A stretch of DNA of 63,025 nt from CAYPHA01 sp964410215 (GCA_964410215.1 CAYPHA010000023.1:1-63025), one strand, 5' to 3'; positions 53,267 to 62,471 are shown, counted from the stretch's first letter. Program-made: numbers and translations. Notes: generated from the letters alone by a model not told the origin.

Positions 53267-55153
53267 TTAATTCCACATTTTCCAATTGACTCCAAAACGG
53301 ACTCTTCGGATGTATTCAAAATAGCCTGAGATGAACGCATAATCATTGCTTAACGCATTATCCATCTCGAAGAAGAAATCAATATCTTTCACAGTGGCCG
53401 CCAGTTTATAAAACAGTTCATGATACGCATCCCGATCTTCATCCCCCCAGTAAAAACGTTCTATACCCTGATGGTAGTGGATTTGCTTCGATTCGCCATA
53501 CCAGCGCATCCCACCCGAAATGGTGATATCCACAGCGCCGTTCAGCCATGTGTCCTCATACACGCCGGAAAGCAGGAAACTGCTTGCAGGTGTGACAGCG
53601 ATGGCAGCATCCGTCACCTGCCCGCCCGCCGTAAACAGCAGCTTCCAGAATAGCCAGCTCGTTTCAAGATGGTATTGGATAAAACTGCGGGTATTGCCGT
53701 TTATGAAGCCGTTATCTTTAAAAAGAATTTCATTGTCAATTTTACGCCATAACAGATCCGCCCGGAATTGAAGCGTGTTGTATGGGTTATATAGAATTTC
53801 AGATGACGTATTGGTCAGCCGTTCCGCATTGAGGCGGTAATTACCGGTTATCAAACCGGTACGCACCGACTGTTCTATGCGTCCGGGATAACGTACAGAC
53901 TGATACAGGTTCGCACGTATGCGAAGGTCATCCGTATTCCATAGGGTTTCCACCCCGGGGAGGATCTGCAGTGCTTCACCAAACTGATGGGTATATCCCA
54001 GGTTAGGTATCACGTTCAATGAAAACAGGGAAGGCCCCTTTACACTCAGGCGGCCGCTAAACCGGCTGTCACGGTAAATGCCGGAGAACACGTTTCCCCA
54101 GACTATCTGATGGGCCAATGCAGTGCTGGCAATCAGCTCCCATCCTTTTACATGAAAATTACGGTCTGCATTCAGCTGGTACTGATAATGACGTACACGG
54201 GTAAAAAGGGCGGAATCCCTGACAGCATCGGTCTTCCTTCGGTCATGGGTATAAGCGAGTTGAACATGCCAGCGTTCATTCTCTTTTTTATCCAGCCAGT
54301 AAACGAAGTCGTTATTGATGTCATGACGCAGATTATTAAATAGATAGCTGTCATTGGCGACGAGGTTATCAATGAATGTTTCGGTCTGATTCTTTTGAAA
54401 CCAGAAACTGTAATCCAGGCGGTTTCCGAATTTCTTATAAAAACCTGCCCGGTAATTGGCGGCGTTCAATCCGGTTTTATCATAGTCACGGCTGAATCCG
54501 CCCAGTTCGACAGAGAGATCGTTCCGGAGTTGTCGTGCAAACGTGATATCGAGATCCGTATAGCCGAAATCGCCTTCAAAATACTTCAATCGTGTAAACG
54601 GTTCATCCGGACGCAACCGGAAACGGGTCAGGTTGATACCGTCCGTTAATGCCGGTTGCGCGGCAACAGCGTGAATATGGCTGTTATCCTCTTCAATTAT
54701 GGATACAATATCCGGGGAAATATTTCTGGTGTTCACCATATTATTGATCGGGTCGTTCAGCATCCTGCCATCAAGTCGCACCCCGCTCTGATGGGGTAAC
54801 ATTTGGGACTCGCTCAGATAGCGGGGCAATGCCGAATCAAAAAAATCAAACAGGACATAGCGATTATCATATTTGAAATAATCAGTCCAGCCGGTCATGT
54901 TATAGCGAAGATGATCTGCATAGCGGTGTATTTCATAGGCTGATCGTTCCGAAAAGTGGAGCGTCTGTCCTCTGAATCCGTTGCGGTAAAGGGAATAATC
55001 CACTTTTTCCATTGTTTTCTGTTGAGGGAGTGAATCATATGCTGCTGAATCGGGCCGGGCAACGACGAGGGAATCCGTGGACAGTGACGTGCGAGCGAAA
55101 AGACCTGCCACAGATAACATTATGATGAGGACTATGTTCGTGTAAATGTGCAT
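53267..55153 (-). CDS. Putative outer-membrane beta-barrel protein, plug-like N-terminus (TonB-receptor-like)
   Basis: About 628 residues from ATG 55153, which opens a signal peptide (MHIYTNIVLIIMLSVAGLFA). Residues about 120-180 resemble a receptor plug (SGVRLDGRMLNDPINNMVN; PDIVSIIEEDNSHIH). The rest alternates aromatic and polar residues in barrel strands and ends RFGVNWKMWN. At 628 residues it is shorter than many TonB-dependent receptors and I see no TonB box. A putative porin or receptor is the best call. It sits upstream of pepP, and a peptide-uptake role is only a guess. Confidence 0.7.
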   Translation of the reverse strand: MHIYTNIVLIIMLSVAGLFARTSLSTDSLVVARPDSAAYDSLPQQKTMEKVDYSLYRNGFRGQTLHFSERSAYEIHRYADHLRYNMTGWTDYFKYDNRYVLFDFFDSALPRYLSESQMLPHQSGVRLDGRMLNDPINNMVNTRNISPDIVSIIEEDNSHIHAVAAQPALTDGINLTRFRLRPDEPFTRLKYFEGDFGYTDLDITFARQLRNDLSVELGGFSRDYDKTGLNAANYRAGFYKKFGNRLDYSFWFQKNQTETFIDNLVANDSYLFNNLRHDINNDFVYWLDKKENERWHVQLAYTHDRRKTDAVRDSALFTRVRHYQYQLNADRNFHVKGWELIASTALAHQIVWGNVFSGIYRDSRFSGRLSVKGPSLFSLNVIPNLGYTHQFGEALQILPGVETLWNTDDLRIRANLYQSVRYPGRIEQSVRTGLITGNYRLNAERLTNTSSEILYNPYNTLQFRADLLWRKIDNEILFKDNGFINGNTRSFIQYHLETSWLFWKLLFTAGGQVTDAAIAVTPASSFLLSGVYEDTWLNGAVDITISGGMRWYGESKQIHYHQGIERFYWGDEDRDAYHELFYKLAATVKDIDFFFEMDNALSNDYAFISGYFEYIRRVRFGVNWKMWN

Positions 55154-55257
55154 TGCCGTCTGTTGATTTAATAGGTTCAAATTTGAACAATTTACAGGAT
55201 AGAATCAAATCCTTTATGTCATAAAAAATCTTTTCAGGGAAATAAAAAGATTACTTC

Positions 55258-55286
55258 TTGCATTCTTTTCTTTATTTGTTTATTTA
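55258..55286 (+). promoter_or_regulatory. Possible sigma-70 promoter of the ferredoxin gene
   Basis: TTGCAT (55258-55263), a 17-base spacer and TATTTA (55281-55286). Spacing is good and the -10 match moderate. The start would be near 55293, about 34 bases before the ATG. Confidence 0.4.
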
Positions 55287-55326
55287 TCGATTGTCAATTT
55301 AACAAGATGAAACAGGAGTGACAGAG

Positions 55327-55626
55327 ATGCCATTTATTATTACAGAAGCATGCGAGGGTGTTTGCGATACTTCTTGTATTGATGTCTGTCCGGTGGATTG
55401 TATTTATCCTCCAAAGGGATATACGCTTGAATCGCCTGCAGACAAAGATAAACTCAGGGCTGCGAATGAGCAGCTTTATATAAATCCGGAAGAGTGCATC
55501 GATTGCGGTGCCTGTGAACCGGAATGTCCGGTGGAAGCAATCTATCCGGAAGAGGAAGTACCGGAGGAGCTGAAGCATTTTATAAAGAAGAATTATGAAC
55601 GTTTCGGCATCGAGGTTTCCGAATAA
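55327..55626 (+). CDS. 2[4Fe-4S] ferredoxin
   Basis: 99 residues from ATG 55327; the CAGGAG Shine-Dalgarno 8 bases upstream rules against the GTG at 55318. Two cluster motifs are visible: CEGVCDTSCIDVCPVDC near the N-terminus and CIDCGACEPECPVEAIYP in the middle. The 20-residue insertion after the first cluster (PPKGYTLESPADKDKL) matches the long ferredoxins (YfhL/FdxA-like) of several bacteria. It is a cytoplasmic low-potential electron carrier. A strong hairpin terminator follows. Confidence 0.93.
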   Translation: MPFIITEACEGVCDTSCIDVCPVDCIYPPKGYTLESPADKDKLRAANEQLYINPEECIDCGACEPECPVEAIYPEEEVPEELKHFIKKNYERFGIEVSE

Positions 55627-55631
55627 GACAG

Positions 55632-55670
55632 GTCCCTTCCGGAAAGCTTCCGGAAGGGACTTCTTACTTT
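55632..55670. terminator. Bidirectional hairpin terminator between ferredoxin and hldD
   Basis: GTCCCTTCCGGAA (55632-55644) pairs perfectly with TTCCGGAAGGGAC (55648-55660) around a 3-base loop, followed on the plus strand by TTCTTACTTT. It lies between two convergent stop codons (55626 and 55669), so it probably ends both transcripts. Confidence 0.85.
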
Positions 55671-56631
55671 AATAGTGTTTGAAACCAGGCATTAAAAATT
55701 CTTTAACATAGTCATCAATACCTTCCTCAAGGCTCATCATCCTGTGATCGATACCAGCCGCGAACAACTTATCCATTTTTGCTTCCGTGAAATACTGATA
55801 CCGATCACGCAGCTGTTCAGGCATATCGATGTATTCGATATTAACGGGTATATCCATTGCATGAAAGGTTGCCGTTGCCAGATCTTTAAAGCTCCGGGCA
55901 CGGCCGCTTCCTAAATTGTATATTCCGTTGATCTTTTCATTCTGCAGCAGTTGATAGATAATCTCGACGACATCCCTTACGTACACAAAATCGCGCAATT
56001 GCTCGCCATCCCGGTAGTCCGGATGATGGGATTTAAAAAGCCTGACGGAACCGTTTGCTTTGATCTGGTTAAAGGCTTTATAGACCACCGAGGACATTTC
56101 ACCTTTGTGATATTCATTTGGACCGTAAACATTAAAAAATTTCAGTCCGCACACCTTACCGGAAAGCTTTTCCCGTAATACTTTAAGATCAAATAATTGT
56201 TTGGAATAGCCATACATATTCAGTGGATTTAGATTCTGTATACGTTTTTCCGAATCATCATAGCCCTGTTCTCCAGCGCCGTATGTGGCAGCCGAACTGG
56301 CATAAATAAAACGGATATTTTTTTGCCGGGCGTATTCCAGCAAATGCAGCGAATAGCGGTAATTATTTTCCATCAGATAGGCGCTGTCCCGCTCGGTTGT
56401 ACTGCTGCAGGCACCCATATGAATGATCGCCCGGACAGGTTGAGCGGAATTTAAAAAGCCCATCAGGTCTGACCGGTCCAGGTAATCATGGAAACTGAGA
56501 TTACGCAGATTTTTCCATTTTTCATTTTCACGCAGCACGTCGACGGCAATGATATCATCGATTCCGGCCCGGTTCAGGCGGGAGACAATACAGCTGCCGA
56601 TAAAACCGGCGGCACCCGTTACAATAATCAT
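55669..56631 (-). CDS. hldD: ADP-L-glycero-D-manno-heptose 6-epimerase
   Basis: 320 residues of the extended SDR family. It has an N-terminal Rossmann motif (IIVTGAAGFIGSCIV), an active-site YGYSK (YxxxK), and HldD-type segments FFNVYGPNEYHKGEMSS and RDGEQLRDFVYVRDVV. It makes ADP-L-glycero-D-manno-heptose for the lipopolysaccharide inner core. This supports a Gram-negative cell with heptose-containing LPS. The AGGA Shine-Dalgarno lies 7 bases before the ATG. It follows the deoxyhypusine-synthase-like gene by 15 bases. Confidence 0.94.
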   Translation of the reverse strand: MIIVTGAAGFIGSCIVSRLNRAGIDDIIAVDVLRENEKWKNLRNLSFHDYLDRSDLMGFLNSAQPVRAIIHMGACSSTTERDSAYLMENNYRYSLHLLEYARQKNIRFIYASSAATYGAGEQGYDDSEKRIQNLNPLNMYGYSKQLFDLKVLREKLSGKVCGLKFFNVYGPNEYHKGEMSSVVYKAFNQIKANGSVRLFKSHHPDYRDGEQLRDFVYVRDVVEIIYQLLQNEKINGIYNLGSGRARSFKDLATATFHAMDIPVNIEYIDMPEQLRDRYQYFTEAKMDKLFAAGIDHRMMSLEEGIDDYVKEFLMPGFKHY

Positions 56632-56646
56632 GTATTTTCCTGTTTT

Positions 56647-57672
56647 TTAAAAAAGGTCATTCAGTCTTTTTTCAGGTCTGTGTATCCAGTTTTTCTTTTG
56701 ATAGGCATATCCGGCTATCAAAGGAAGGGCAATCGTCGCCTCTGCAAAAACCATCTGTTCGTTCACCGTATCCACTTTGCCCCAGGAACAGGCCTCTTTC
56801 AGCGTAGATCCGGAAAGCGCACCATCCCTTTCATCTGCAACTGTAATCTGTACGGCAAACTTGTGCATCGGTCTCGCCTTTTCGATCACTTCGGTAGCAA
56901 CCACAACATCCTGTACGAAGTTCTTGGGTACGCCGCCGCCGATCATAAAGATACCGGACTCCGGATATTCAATTTTTATTTTTGTAATCTCCAGAAAATC
57001 TCTTCCGGAGTCGATCGTCACGACCGGCCCTTCCTCATAATATTGGTGATGCACCAGTCCAAAACCGGCCGAGCAATCGGAAAACGCGGGAACGAAAACC
57101 GGTACGCCTTTTTTATAAGCCTGGTAAACGATCGATTCGTTCCGTGATGCTACATAACGGGCATCTTCGGCCAGATATCTGCCCATTTCGTGAATGAATT
57201 CCCTGGATGTATAAGGGCGCTTCTCCAGACGGCTGCAGATTTTTGAAATCGTTTCATCACAGACACGTAAATCTTCTTCGTCGATATAGGTATCATAAAT
57301 ACGATCGATCATCAGATCACGCAGTTCATGATCATTAACAAACGGGGATCCGACATAATGGGCGAATCCCAAACCTTCAAAAAAATCCTGATCCACGATA
57401 TTTGCACCGCTTGAAACGATAGCATCCACCATATTCTTTTCGATCATTGTCAGGATCACTTTTTTCAGACCCGCACTGATCAGGGATCCGGCAAGGGTTA
57501 AAAAGACCACCGTATCTTTGTCTTTCTGCATCATGTCAAAAATGCGCGCTGCCCGGTGCAGGTTGCGTGCCTGAAATGACATCCTGCCCATTGCCTCGAC
57601 CATAGGAACAACATCAAAACCGGTAATGTCGATATGTTCGACTTTCTCTTTTAAATAATCCTTTTTTTGCAT
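56647..57672 (-). CDS. Deoxyhypusine synthase-like protein
   Basis: 341 residues, similar in length to the family. It has NAD-binding features (LAGSLISAGLKKVI; VSSGANIVDQDFFE; MIGGGVPKNFVQD) and the catalytic-lysine region EACSWGKVD. Eukaryotic and archaeal homologues transfer the aminobutyl group of spermidine to eIF5A. Bacteria lack that substrate, and bacterial members include homospermidine synthases, so a polyamine reaction is likely but unproven. AGGAG precedes the ATG. The gene lies between the glycosylase-like gene and hldD. Confidence 0.88.
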   Translation of the reverse strand: MQKKDYLKEKVEHIDITGFDVVPMVEAMGRMSFQARNLHRAARIFDMMQKDKDTVVFLTLAGSLISAGLKKVILTMIEKNMVDAIVSSGANIVDQDFFEGLGFAHYVGSPFVNDHELRDLMIDRIYDTYIDEEDLRVCDETISKICSRLEKRPYTSREFIHEMGRYLAEDARYVASRNESIVYQAYKKGVPVFVPAFSDCSAGFGLVHHQYYEEGPVVTIDSGRDFLEITKIKIEYPESGIFMIGGGVPKNFVQDVVVATEVIEKARPMHKFAVQITVADERDGALSGSTLKEACSWGKVDTVNEQMVFAEATIALPLIAGYAYQKKNWIHRPEKRLNDLF

Positions 57673-57728
57673 CGTATTTCTCCTGAATATAAGATCTTAA
57701 TTTAGATCCGCCGGATCTGATTTGCAAG

Positions 57729-58457
57729 CTATAGCCACCTTATTCCGGTCCTCATTTTTAGTTCCGTGAAAGGCGAATAAGTACTGCGGTTTTTGTCGAG
57801 AAATTTATGGATAAAGGTTGGATGATTCTGTTGAATGATGTTTTCCGGATTTATTATGGACCGTGAAATACTTTCGTGCAGTTTTTGAGCCCGGCTCCCC
57901 CATAACACATAAAACGGTGCTTTATCCCTGTTATTGAGCTGTGCAATAACCGTCTCCAGAAAAGGACGCCAGAATAAAAAATGATGCTTTTTATCTTCCG
58001 GACGGGAAAAGGTCAACGCGGTATTTAACAGGAACACACCCTGTTCCAGCCAGGATTCGAACAGGGCGGGCGGATTTTTTATGCCCTTTTTGCGGGCAAT
58101 GACCCGGCATTCCTGTATCGACGTCTGATAAGTGGCATAACCCTTTTCCACCAGCAGGGCTTTCAGGATATTTTTCAGGGAATTTCCGTTTGTCTTATCA
58201 GACCAGTTGGTTATTTCAAGATCCCAGAAGGCGATCCCGCAGGCCGATTGCCGGCGTGGATAGGGATCTTCGCCGAAGATGACGCAGCGGACCGCATCAG
58301 GGTGCACCTTATGAAACACATTGAAAATCAGTCGCTTATCCGGGAGGATTTCGTCAAAATCAGTTAGAAAGGTGTCAACTTCCCTGTAAAAGCGGCCGAA
58401 ATCCACCTTTTCCGCGAGAAACTCCTCCCAGATCAGCGGTAGTCTGCACGGCTCCAT
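57729..58457 (-). CDS. Uracil-DNA glycosylase-like protein (variant family 1)
   Basis: 242 residues. Motif A is GEDPYP (62-67) where classical Ung has GQDPYH; catalytic Asp64 is kept. Asn145 in VFLLNTALTF and His212 in NHPTF correspond to the uracil-binding Asn and catalytic His, but the DNA-intercalating HPSPLS loop is replaced by HPTFIH. It is therefore likely an active but divergent glycosylase, or one with altered specificity. The GGGAG Shine-Dalgarno is 6-7 bases before the ATG. The mutase gene ends 15 bases upstream, so they form one unit. Confidence 0.82.
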   Translation of the reverse strand: MEPCRLPLIWEEFLAEKVDFGRFYREVDTFLTDFDEILPDKRLIFNVFHKVHPDAVRCVIFGEDPYPRRQSACGIAFWDLEITNWSDKTNGNSLKNILKALLVEKGYATYQTSIQECRVIARKKGIKNPPALFESWLEQGVFLLNTALTFSRPEDKKHHFLFWRPFLETVIAQLNNRDKAPFYVLWGSRAQKLHESISRSIINPENIIQQNHPTFIHKFLDKNRSTYSPFTELKMRTGIRWL

Positions 58458-58472
58458 ACAGTCTCCCCGTGG

Positions 58473-59834
58473 TCAGATGGTTATCGTTCCAAATTCTTTA
58501 AGTTTATTGACAACCAGCTCGCTGATTTCCTGAAGACGTTCTTCGCTCCTGGCTTCGAAGCGCAGGACGAGCACCGGCTGTGTATTCGATGCCCTTACCA
58601 AGCCCCAACCGTCACCAAAAAGTATGCGCACACCATCGACATCGATCACATCATAGTTATCCGAAAAATACGTTTTCGCCTTTTCAGCTATAATAAATTT
58701 TTCTTCGTCTGTGGCAACTTTGGCGCGGATTTCCGGAGTAGCAAAGTAAACCGGGACCGGCGCCAGCAATGCAGATAGTTTTTCTTCTTTAGAAGACAGG
58801 AGTTCCACCAGACGGGCGGAGGCATAGATCGCATCATCATAACCAAAATAACGATCGGCAAAAAACAAGTGTCCGCTCATTTCTCCGGCCAGTGGCGAGC
58901 CGGTCTCTTTCATCTTTTTCTTAAGGTTGGAATGGCCGGTGCGCCACATTACGGGTTTTCCGCCGAAGGCTTCGATCATTTCAGGGAGCGCCTGCGAACA
59001 TTTCACCTCAAAAATAACCGGAGCTCCCGGATGATTTTTAAGAACATCTTCGCTGAAGATGATCATCAGCCGGTCTCCCCAAACAATACTCCCCTTTTCA
59101 TCTACAACGCCGATACGGTCGCCATCCCCGTCATAGCCTACCCCGAGGTCCGCGCCTTCTTTCTGTACCGTCAGGATCAGGTCCTGAATATTATCCACAA
59201 CAGTGGGATCTGGATGATGATTGGGAAAATTTCCATCCGGCGTATCGAACAGATCAATGGTTTCCACCCCGAGTTCCCGGAACAGGCGATGGGCGACCAG
59301 TGATGCGGCACCGTTTCCGGAATCGAGCACGACTTTCATAGGGCGTTTTATGGTAATATCGTTCCTGATGTGGGCGATGTAGGCATCGATCACTTCCGCT
59401 TCACTTACTGAGCCCGATCCCGTTTCAAAATCCTGCTGTTCGATAATGTGCCTGATTTCCTGTATGGCGCTGCCATAAACAGGGGCATTGAACATAGTAA
59501 TTTTGAAACCATTGAACTCCGGAGGGTTATGGCTTCCGGTGATCATGACACCGGCATCAACGTCCAGGTGGTGCATACTGAAATACTGCACCGGTGTCGG
59601 CACACGTCCGATATTGACCACGTCGGGGCCTGCAGAACAGATTCCATCGATCAGGTACCCTCTCAGTTCTTCGGTTGAAAGCCGCACATCGCCTCCTATA
59701 GAAACGGTTTGCACCCCTTTTCGCCTGAAATAGGTCCCGATTCCTTTTCCGAGTTGTTCCGTTATATCGTTGGTGAGATCCGTTCCCACAACACCCCGAA
59801 TATCATATTCCCTGAAAATAAAAGGATTTACCAT
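58473..59834 (-). CDS. Phosphomannomutase/phosphoglucomutase
   Basis: 453 residues with the four-domain phosphohexomutase layout. The start FREYDIRGVVG is characteristic of AlgC/ManB. The phosphoserine loop is ITGSHNPPEFNGFK, the metal-binding loop DGDGDRIGV, the sugar loop GEMSGHLFFAD, and the phosphate-binding tail RASNTQPVLVLRFEA. It interconverts hexose 1- and 6-phosphates to feed polysaccharide and LPS precursors, which fits the neighbouring hldD. GGAGA precedes the ATG. Confidence 0.94.
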   Translation of the reverse strand: MVNPFIFREYDIRGVVGTDLTNDITEQLGKGIGTYFRRKGVQTVSIGGDVRLSTEELRGYLIDGICSAGPDVVNIGRVPTPVQYFSMHHLDVDAGVMITGSHNPPEFNGFKITMFNAPVYGSAIQEIRHIIEQQDFETGSGSVSEAEVIDAYIAHIRNDITIKRPMKVVLDSGNGAASLVAHRLFRELGVETIDLFDTPDGNFPNHHPDPTVVDNIQDLILTVQKEGADLGVGYDGDGDRIGVVDEKGSIVWGDRLMIIFSEDVLKNHPGAPVIFEVKCSQALPEMIEAFGGKPVMWRTGHSNLKKKMKETGSPLAGEMSGHLFFADRYFGYDDAIYASARLVELLSSKEEKLSALLAPVPVYFATPEIRAKVATDEEKFIIAEKAKTYFSDNYDVIDVDGVRILFGDGWGLVRASNTQPVLVLRFEARSEERLQEISELVVNKLKEFGTITI

Positions 59835-60038
59835 ATCATATCTCCGTTTTCATACACTATTTCATCATACAAGTTGTGAATTTATACAGAGCGACCCGAA
59901 AAAATCAATTTTTTAATTTCAGGACTCTTTTTTACAGAAAACCCACCGATAATAATTTGTGTCTGGAGTCATTGATTTTGATTTACATAACCTCTAATTT
60001 TTACTAAAGATGGATACAGAGGGTCGAGAAAAAAGGAT

Positions 60039-60066
60039 TTGACTTTATGTGACTTTTTTTTATACT
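60039..60066 (+). promoter_or_regulatory. Sigma-70-type promoter of the NifU-domain gene
   Basis: TTGACT (60039-60044), a 16-base spacer and TATACT (60061-60066). Initiation near 60073 would give a leader of about 24 bases. It is the best canonical promoter in the window and suggests standard -35/-10 recognition rather than the Bacteroidetes type. Confidence 0.65.
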
Positions 60067-60096
60067 TAATAATAAATTAAATCAGGGCATAAAATA

Positions 60097-60318
60097 ATGG
60101 AAGAACGCGTTTTAAAAGCATTAAACAGCATCCGGCCCGGTTTGCAGGCAGACGGCGGTGATCTGGAATTTGTAAAAATCGACGAGAATAATATCGTTTA
60201 TGTACGGTTAACCGGCGCCTGCGGCGGATGTCCGATGTCAACGCTGACTCTCAAACAGGGCATCGAGCGTATTTTAAAGATGCAGGTTCCCGAAGTCAGA
60301 TCCGTTGAGGCGGTTTGA
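60097..60318 (+). CDS. NifU-like iron-sulfur scaffold domain protein
   Basis: 73 residues, equal to the NifU C-terminal (Nfu) domain alone. It has LQADGGDLEFV and the CxxC cluster site TGACGGCPMSTLTLKQGIE. It carries and delivers Fe-S clusters to apoproteins in the cytoplasm. Its own promoter precedes it. The bifunctional nuclease gene follows after 19 bases. Confidence 0.93.
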   Translation: MEERVLKALNSIRPGLQADGGDLEFVKIDENNIVYVRLTGACGGCPMSTLTLKQGIERILKMQVPEVRSVEAV

Positions 60319-60337
60319 CCGTTTCAGGAAGGTATAT

Positions 60338-60892
60338 ATGATTGAAGTAAATGTAAATGGGATCTTTGTTACACAAACCCAGGCCAGCGGTATATTGCTG
60401 AAGGAAAAAGATGGAGAGCGTACGCTTCCCATCATTATCGGTGAATACGAAGCACAATCCATCGCCCTGGGTTTAGAAAACATCAAGCCCCCGCGTCCCA
60501 TAACGCATGACCTGATAATAAATCTACTGAATTCCAGCGGTGTCTCACTCGAAGATGTTCTTATTACAGAGCTTAAGGATAATACGTTTTTTGCTGTTCT
60601 GCGTTGCCGTATGAATATGGAGACCCTGGAAATTGATTCCCGTCCAAGCGATGCCATTGCCCTGGCAGTCCGCATCGGAACACCCATTTTCATCGATGAA
60701 ATGGTAATGGAACAGGCCGCTTATATTCCTGATGATAAAGAAAAACAGGAAAACGAAAACTTTGTCTTTTCTTCCAAAGATGATGAGATTGAAAAACTGA
60801 AAAAGGAATTACAGAAAGCTGTCGATTCCGAAGATTATGAGAAAGCAGCGAAATTGCGGGATAAAATCAAACAACTTGAATCACAATCTTAA
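60338..60892 (+). CDS. Bifunctional nuclease (BFN/DUF151) with C-terminal UVR motif
   Basis: About 184 residues from ATG 60338 (AGGAAGGT upstream; the longer frame overlaps the NifU-domain gene). The BFN domain (1-135) has LPIIIGEYEAQSIALGLE and IDSRPSDAIALAVRIGTPIF. The C-terminus adds a UvrB/UvrC-like helical hairpin (AVDSEDYEKAAKLRDKIKQL). BFN proteins have reported RNase and DNase activity; the UVR motif may bind a partner. The fusion is common in FCB and related bacteria. Confidence 0.92.
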   Translation: MIEVNVNGIFVTQTQASGILLKEKDGERTLPIIIGEYEAQSIALGLENIKPPRPITHDLIINLLNSSGVSLEDVLITELKDNTFFAVLRCRMNMETLEIDSRPSDAIALAVRIGTPIFIDEMVMEQAAYIPDDKEKQENENFVFSSKDDEIEKLKKELQKAVDSEDYEKAAKLRDKIKQLESQS

Positions 60893-60961
60893 CCTTTTAC
60901 GACATTCTGAAATTATTTCTCTGAGTTATCTCTTCCAGATATCAAATTGAAGGGTTCGCTT

Positions 60962-61873
60962 ATGGATCATTATGAATTCAAGGTAAAGTTTTACGGTGTC
61001 CGCGGAAGTTATCCCATTGCTCCAGAAAATGGTACAAAAATCGGGGGTAATACGACGTGTCTGCTGGTTCGCACACAAAATCATATCGTTATTTTTGATG
61101 CAGGGAGTGGTCTTATCAAGTTAGGTGAGCATCTGATTCCCGAAATACTGGACCATATGAAATCATCCAATGAGCGTTTTCATATCACGTTCGTTTTCAC
61201 GCACACCCACTCCGATCATCTTATCGGATTTCCCTTTTTCGCACCGCTTTATATGCCGAATGTTCATCTTCACTTTTACGGTCCGGCCACACTTGGAGTG
61301 AATTTCGAGGAAATCCTGCGCAGATGGGTGGCACCGCAGTACTATCCTGTAGACATGGATGAATTCCGTTCTACAAAATCGTTTACCAACATCACTGAAA
61401 ATGTCCTTATTTATTTCACGGAAACAGATCCCGTTCCCAAAACGGCTCACGCGCTGGACGCTCTGCCCGAAAACACTGTCCTGACCATCCGCAACATGAA
61501 GTATTATTTTCATCCCAAGGATGGATCATACGTGTACCGTACGGAATGGAAAGATAAAAAGCTCGTCCTTGCGACCGATGTCGAAGAGTACATCGGTTCG
61601 GACCAGCGTCTGGTCGGGTTTTCAAAAGGTGCGGATGTCCTGATTCATGATGCACAGTATACGCCGGAGCAATACAAGAAATTCAGCGGTTACGGCCACA
61701 GCACGTATACGTCTGCCTGTGATGCTGCCAGACAGGCGGAAGTTAAAAAGCTTCTCCTCTTCCATCACAGCCCAACAAGCAGCGATGAGGATCTGTGGGA
61801 ACTGGAAAAAATGGCTAAAAAGGAATTTGCGGCCAGCGAACTCGCTACCGAAAAATGGGAGTGGATTCTATAA
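60962..61873 (+). CDS. MBL-fold metal-dependent hydrolase
   Basis: About 303 residues from ATG 60962 (GAAGGG upstream). The motif THTHSDHLIGFP gives the HxHxDH zinc site. Further ligands are the Asp in LVLATDVEEY and His in GHSTYTSACDA. The N-terminal YGVRGSYPIAPENG and IGGNTTCLLV match the PhnP/cyclic-phosphodiesterase-like group. The substrate is unknown. Its last 6 bases overlap the end of the convergent recR gene. Confidence 0.9.
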   Translation: MDHYEFKVKFYGVRGSYPIAPENGTKIGGNTTCLLVRTQNHIVIFDAGSGLIKLGEHLIPEILDHMKSSNERFHITFVFTHTHSDHLIGFPFFAPLYMPNVHLHFYGPATLGVNFEEILRRWVAPQYYPVDMDEFRSTKSFTNITENVLIYFTETDPVPKTAHALDALPENTVLTIRNMKYYFHPKDGSYVYRTEWKDKKLVLATDVEEYIGSDQRLVGFSKGADVLIHDAQYTPEQYKKFSGYGHSTYTSACDAARQAEVKKLLLFHHSPTSSDEDLWELEKMAKKEFAASELATEKWEWIL

Positions 61874-62470
61874 TTCCCGGCGGGTCTGAATGGCCCTGCC
61901 TATAGTGGCCTGATCAATATATTCAAGGCTGGATCCAATGGGAATGCCGCTGGCAATACGTGTTACCTTCACCGGCAAATCTTTAAGCAAACGCGATATA
62001 TATATCATAGTGGCTTCACCCTCTGTACTTGGGTTAATAGCCAGCAAAACTTCACTAACGGTCCCTTCTCTCACCCTTGCTATGAATTCTTTCAGGTGAA
62101 GATCCTCCGGTCCCACCCGGTTCAGCGGAGATATGACACCGCCGAGCACATGGTAGAGGCCATGGTATTCCGATGATCCTTCTATGGCAATGATATCAAC
62201 AATGTCTTCGACAACACATATTTTAGACCGGTCTCTTCCGGGATTTCTGCACACATTACATTGATCATCTTCGGCTATATTGAAACAAACAGCGCATTCA
62301 TGGGTTTCTTCTTTCAGATGGATAATCGCTTCTGCCAGTTCCTTAGCGTAGGCAGTGTCTGTTTTGAGGATATGTACAGCCAGCCGTTGTGCAGTCTTAC
62401 GTCCGATACCGGGCAGTTTCGCCAGGGCATCAATGAGCGCATCCAGGGAGGCAACGCCAAATGAAATCAT
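61868..62470 (-). CDS. recR: Recombination protein RecR
   Basis: About 200 residues from ATG 62470, the normal RecR size; the frame to 62521 overlaps ybaB and is rejected. It has a helix-hairpin-helix (LAKLPGIGRKTAQRLAVHIL), a four-Cys zinc finger (CAVC ... CNVC), and a Toprim domain (ICVVEDIVDIIAIE). It works with RecF/RecO to load RecA at gaps. The ATG starts 1 base after the ybaB stop, so translation is probably coupled. Confidence 0.96.
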   Translation of the reverse strand: MISFGVASLDALIDALAKLPGIGRKTAQRLAVHILKTDTAYAKELAEAIIHLKEETHECAVCFNIAEDDQCNVCRNPGRDRSKICVVEDIVDIIAIEGSSEYHGLYHVLGGVISPLNRVGPEDLHLKEFIARVREGTVSEVLLAINPSTEGEATMIYISRLLKDLPVKVTRIASGIPIGSSLEYIDQATIGRAIQTRREL

Positions 62471-62471
62471 C

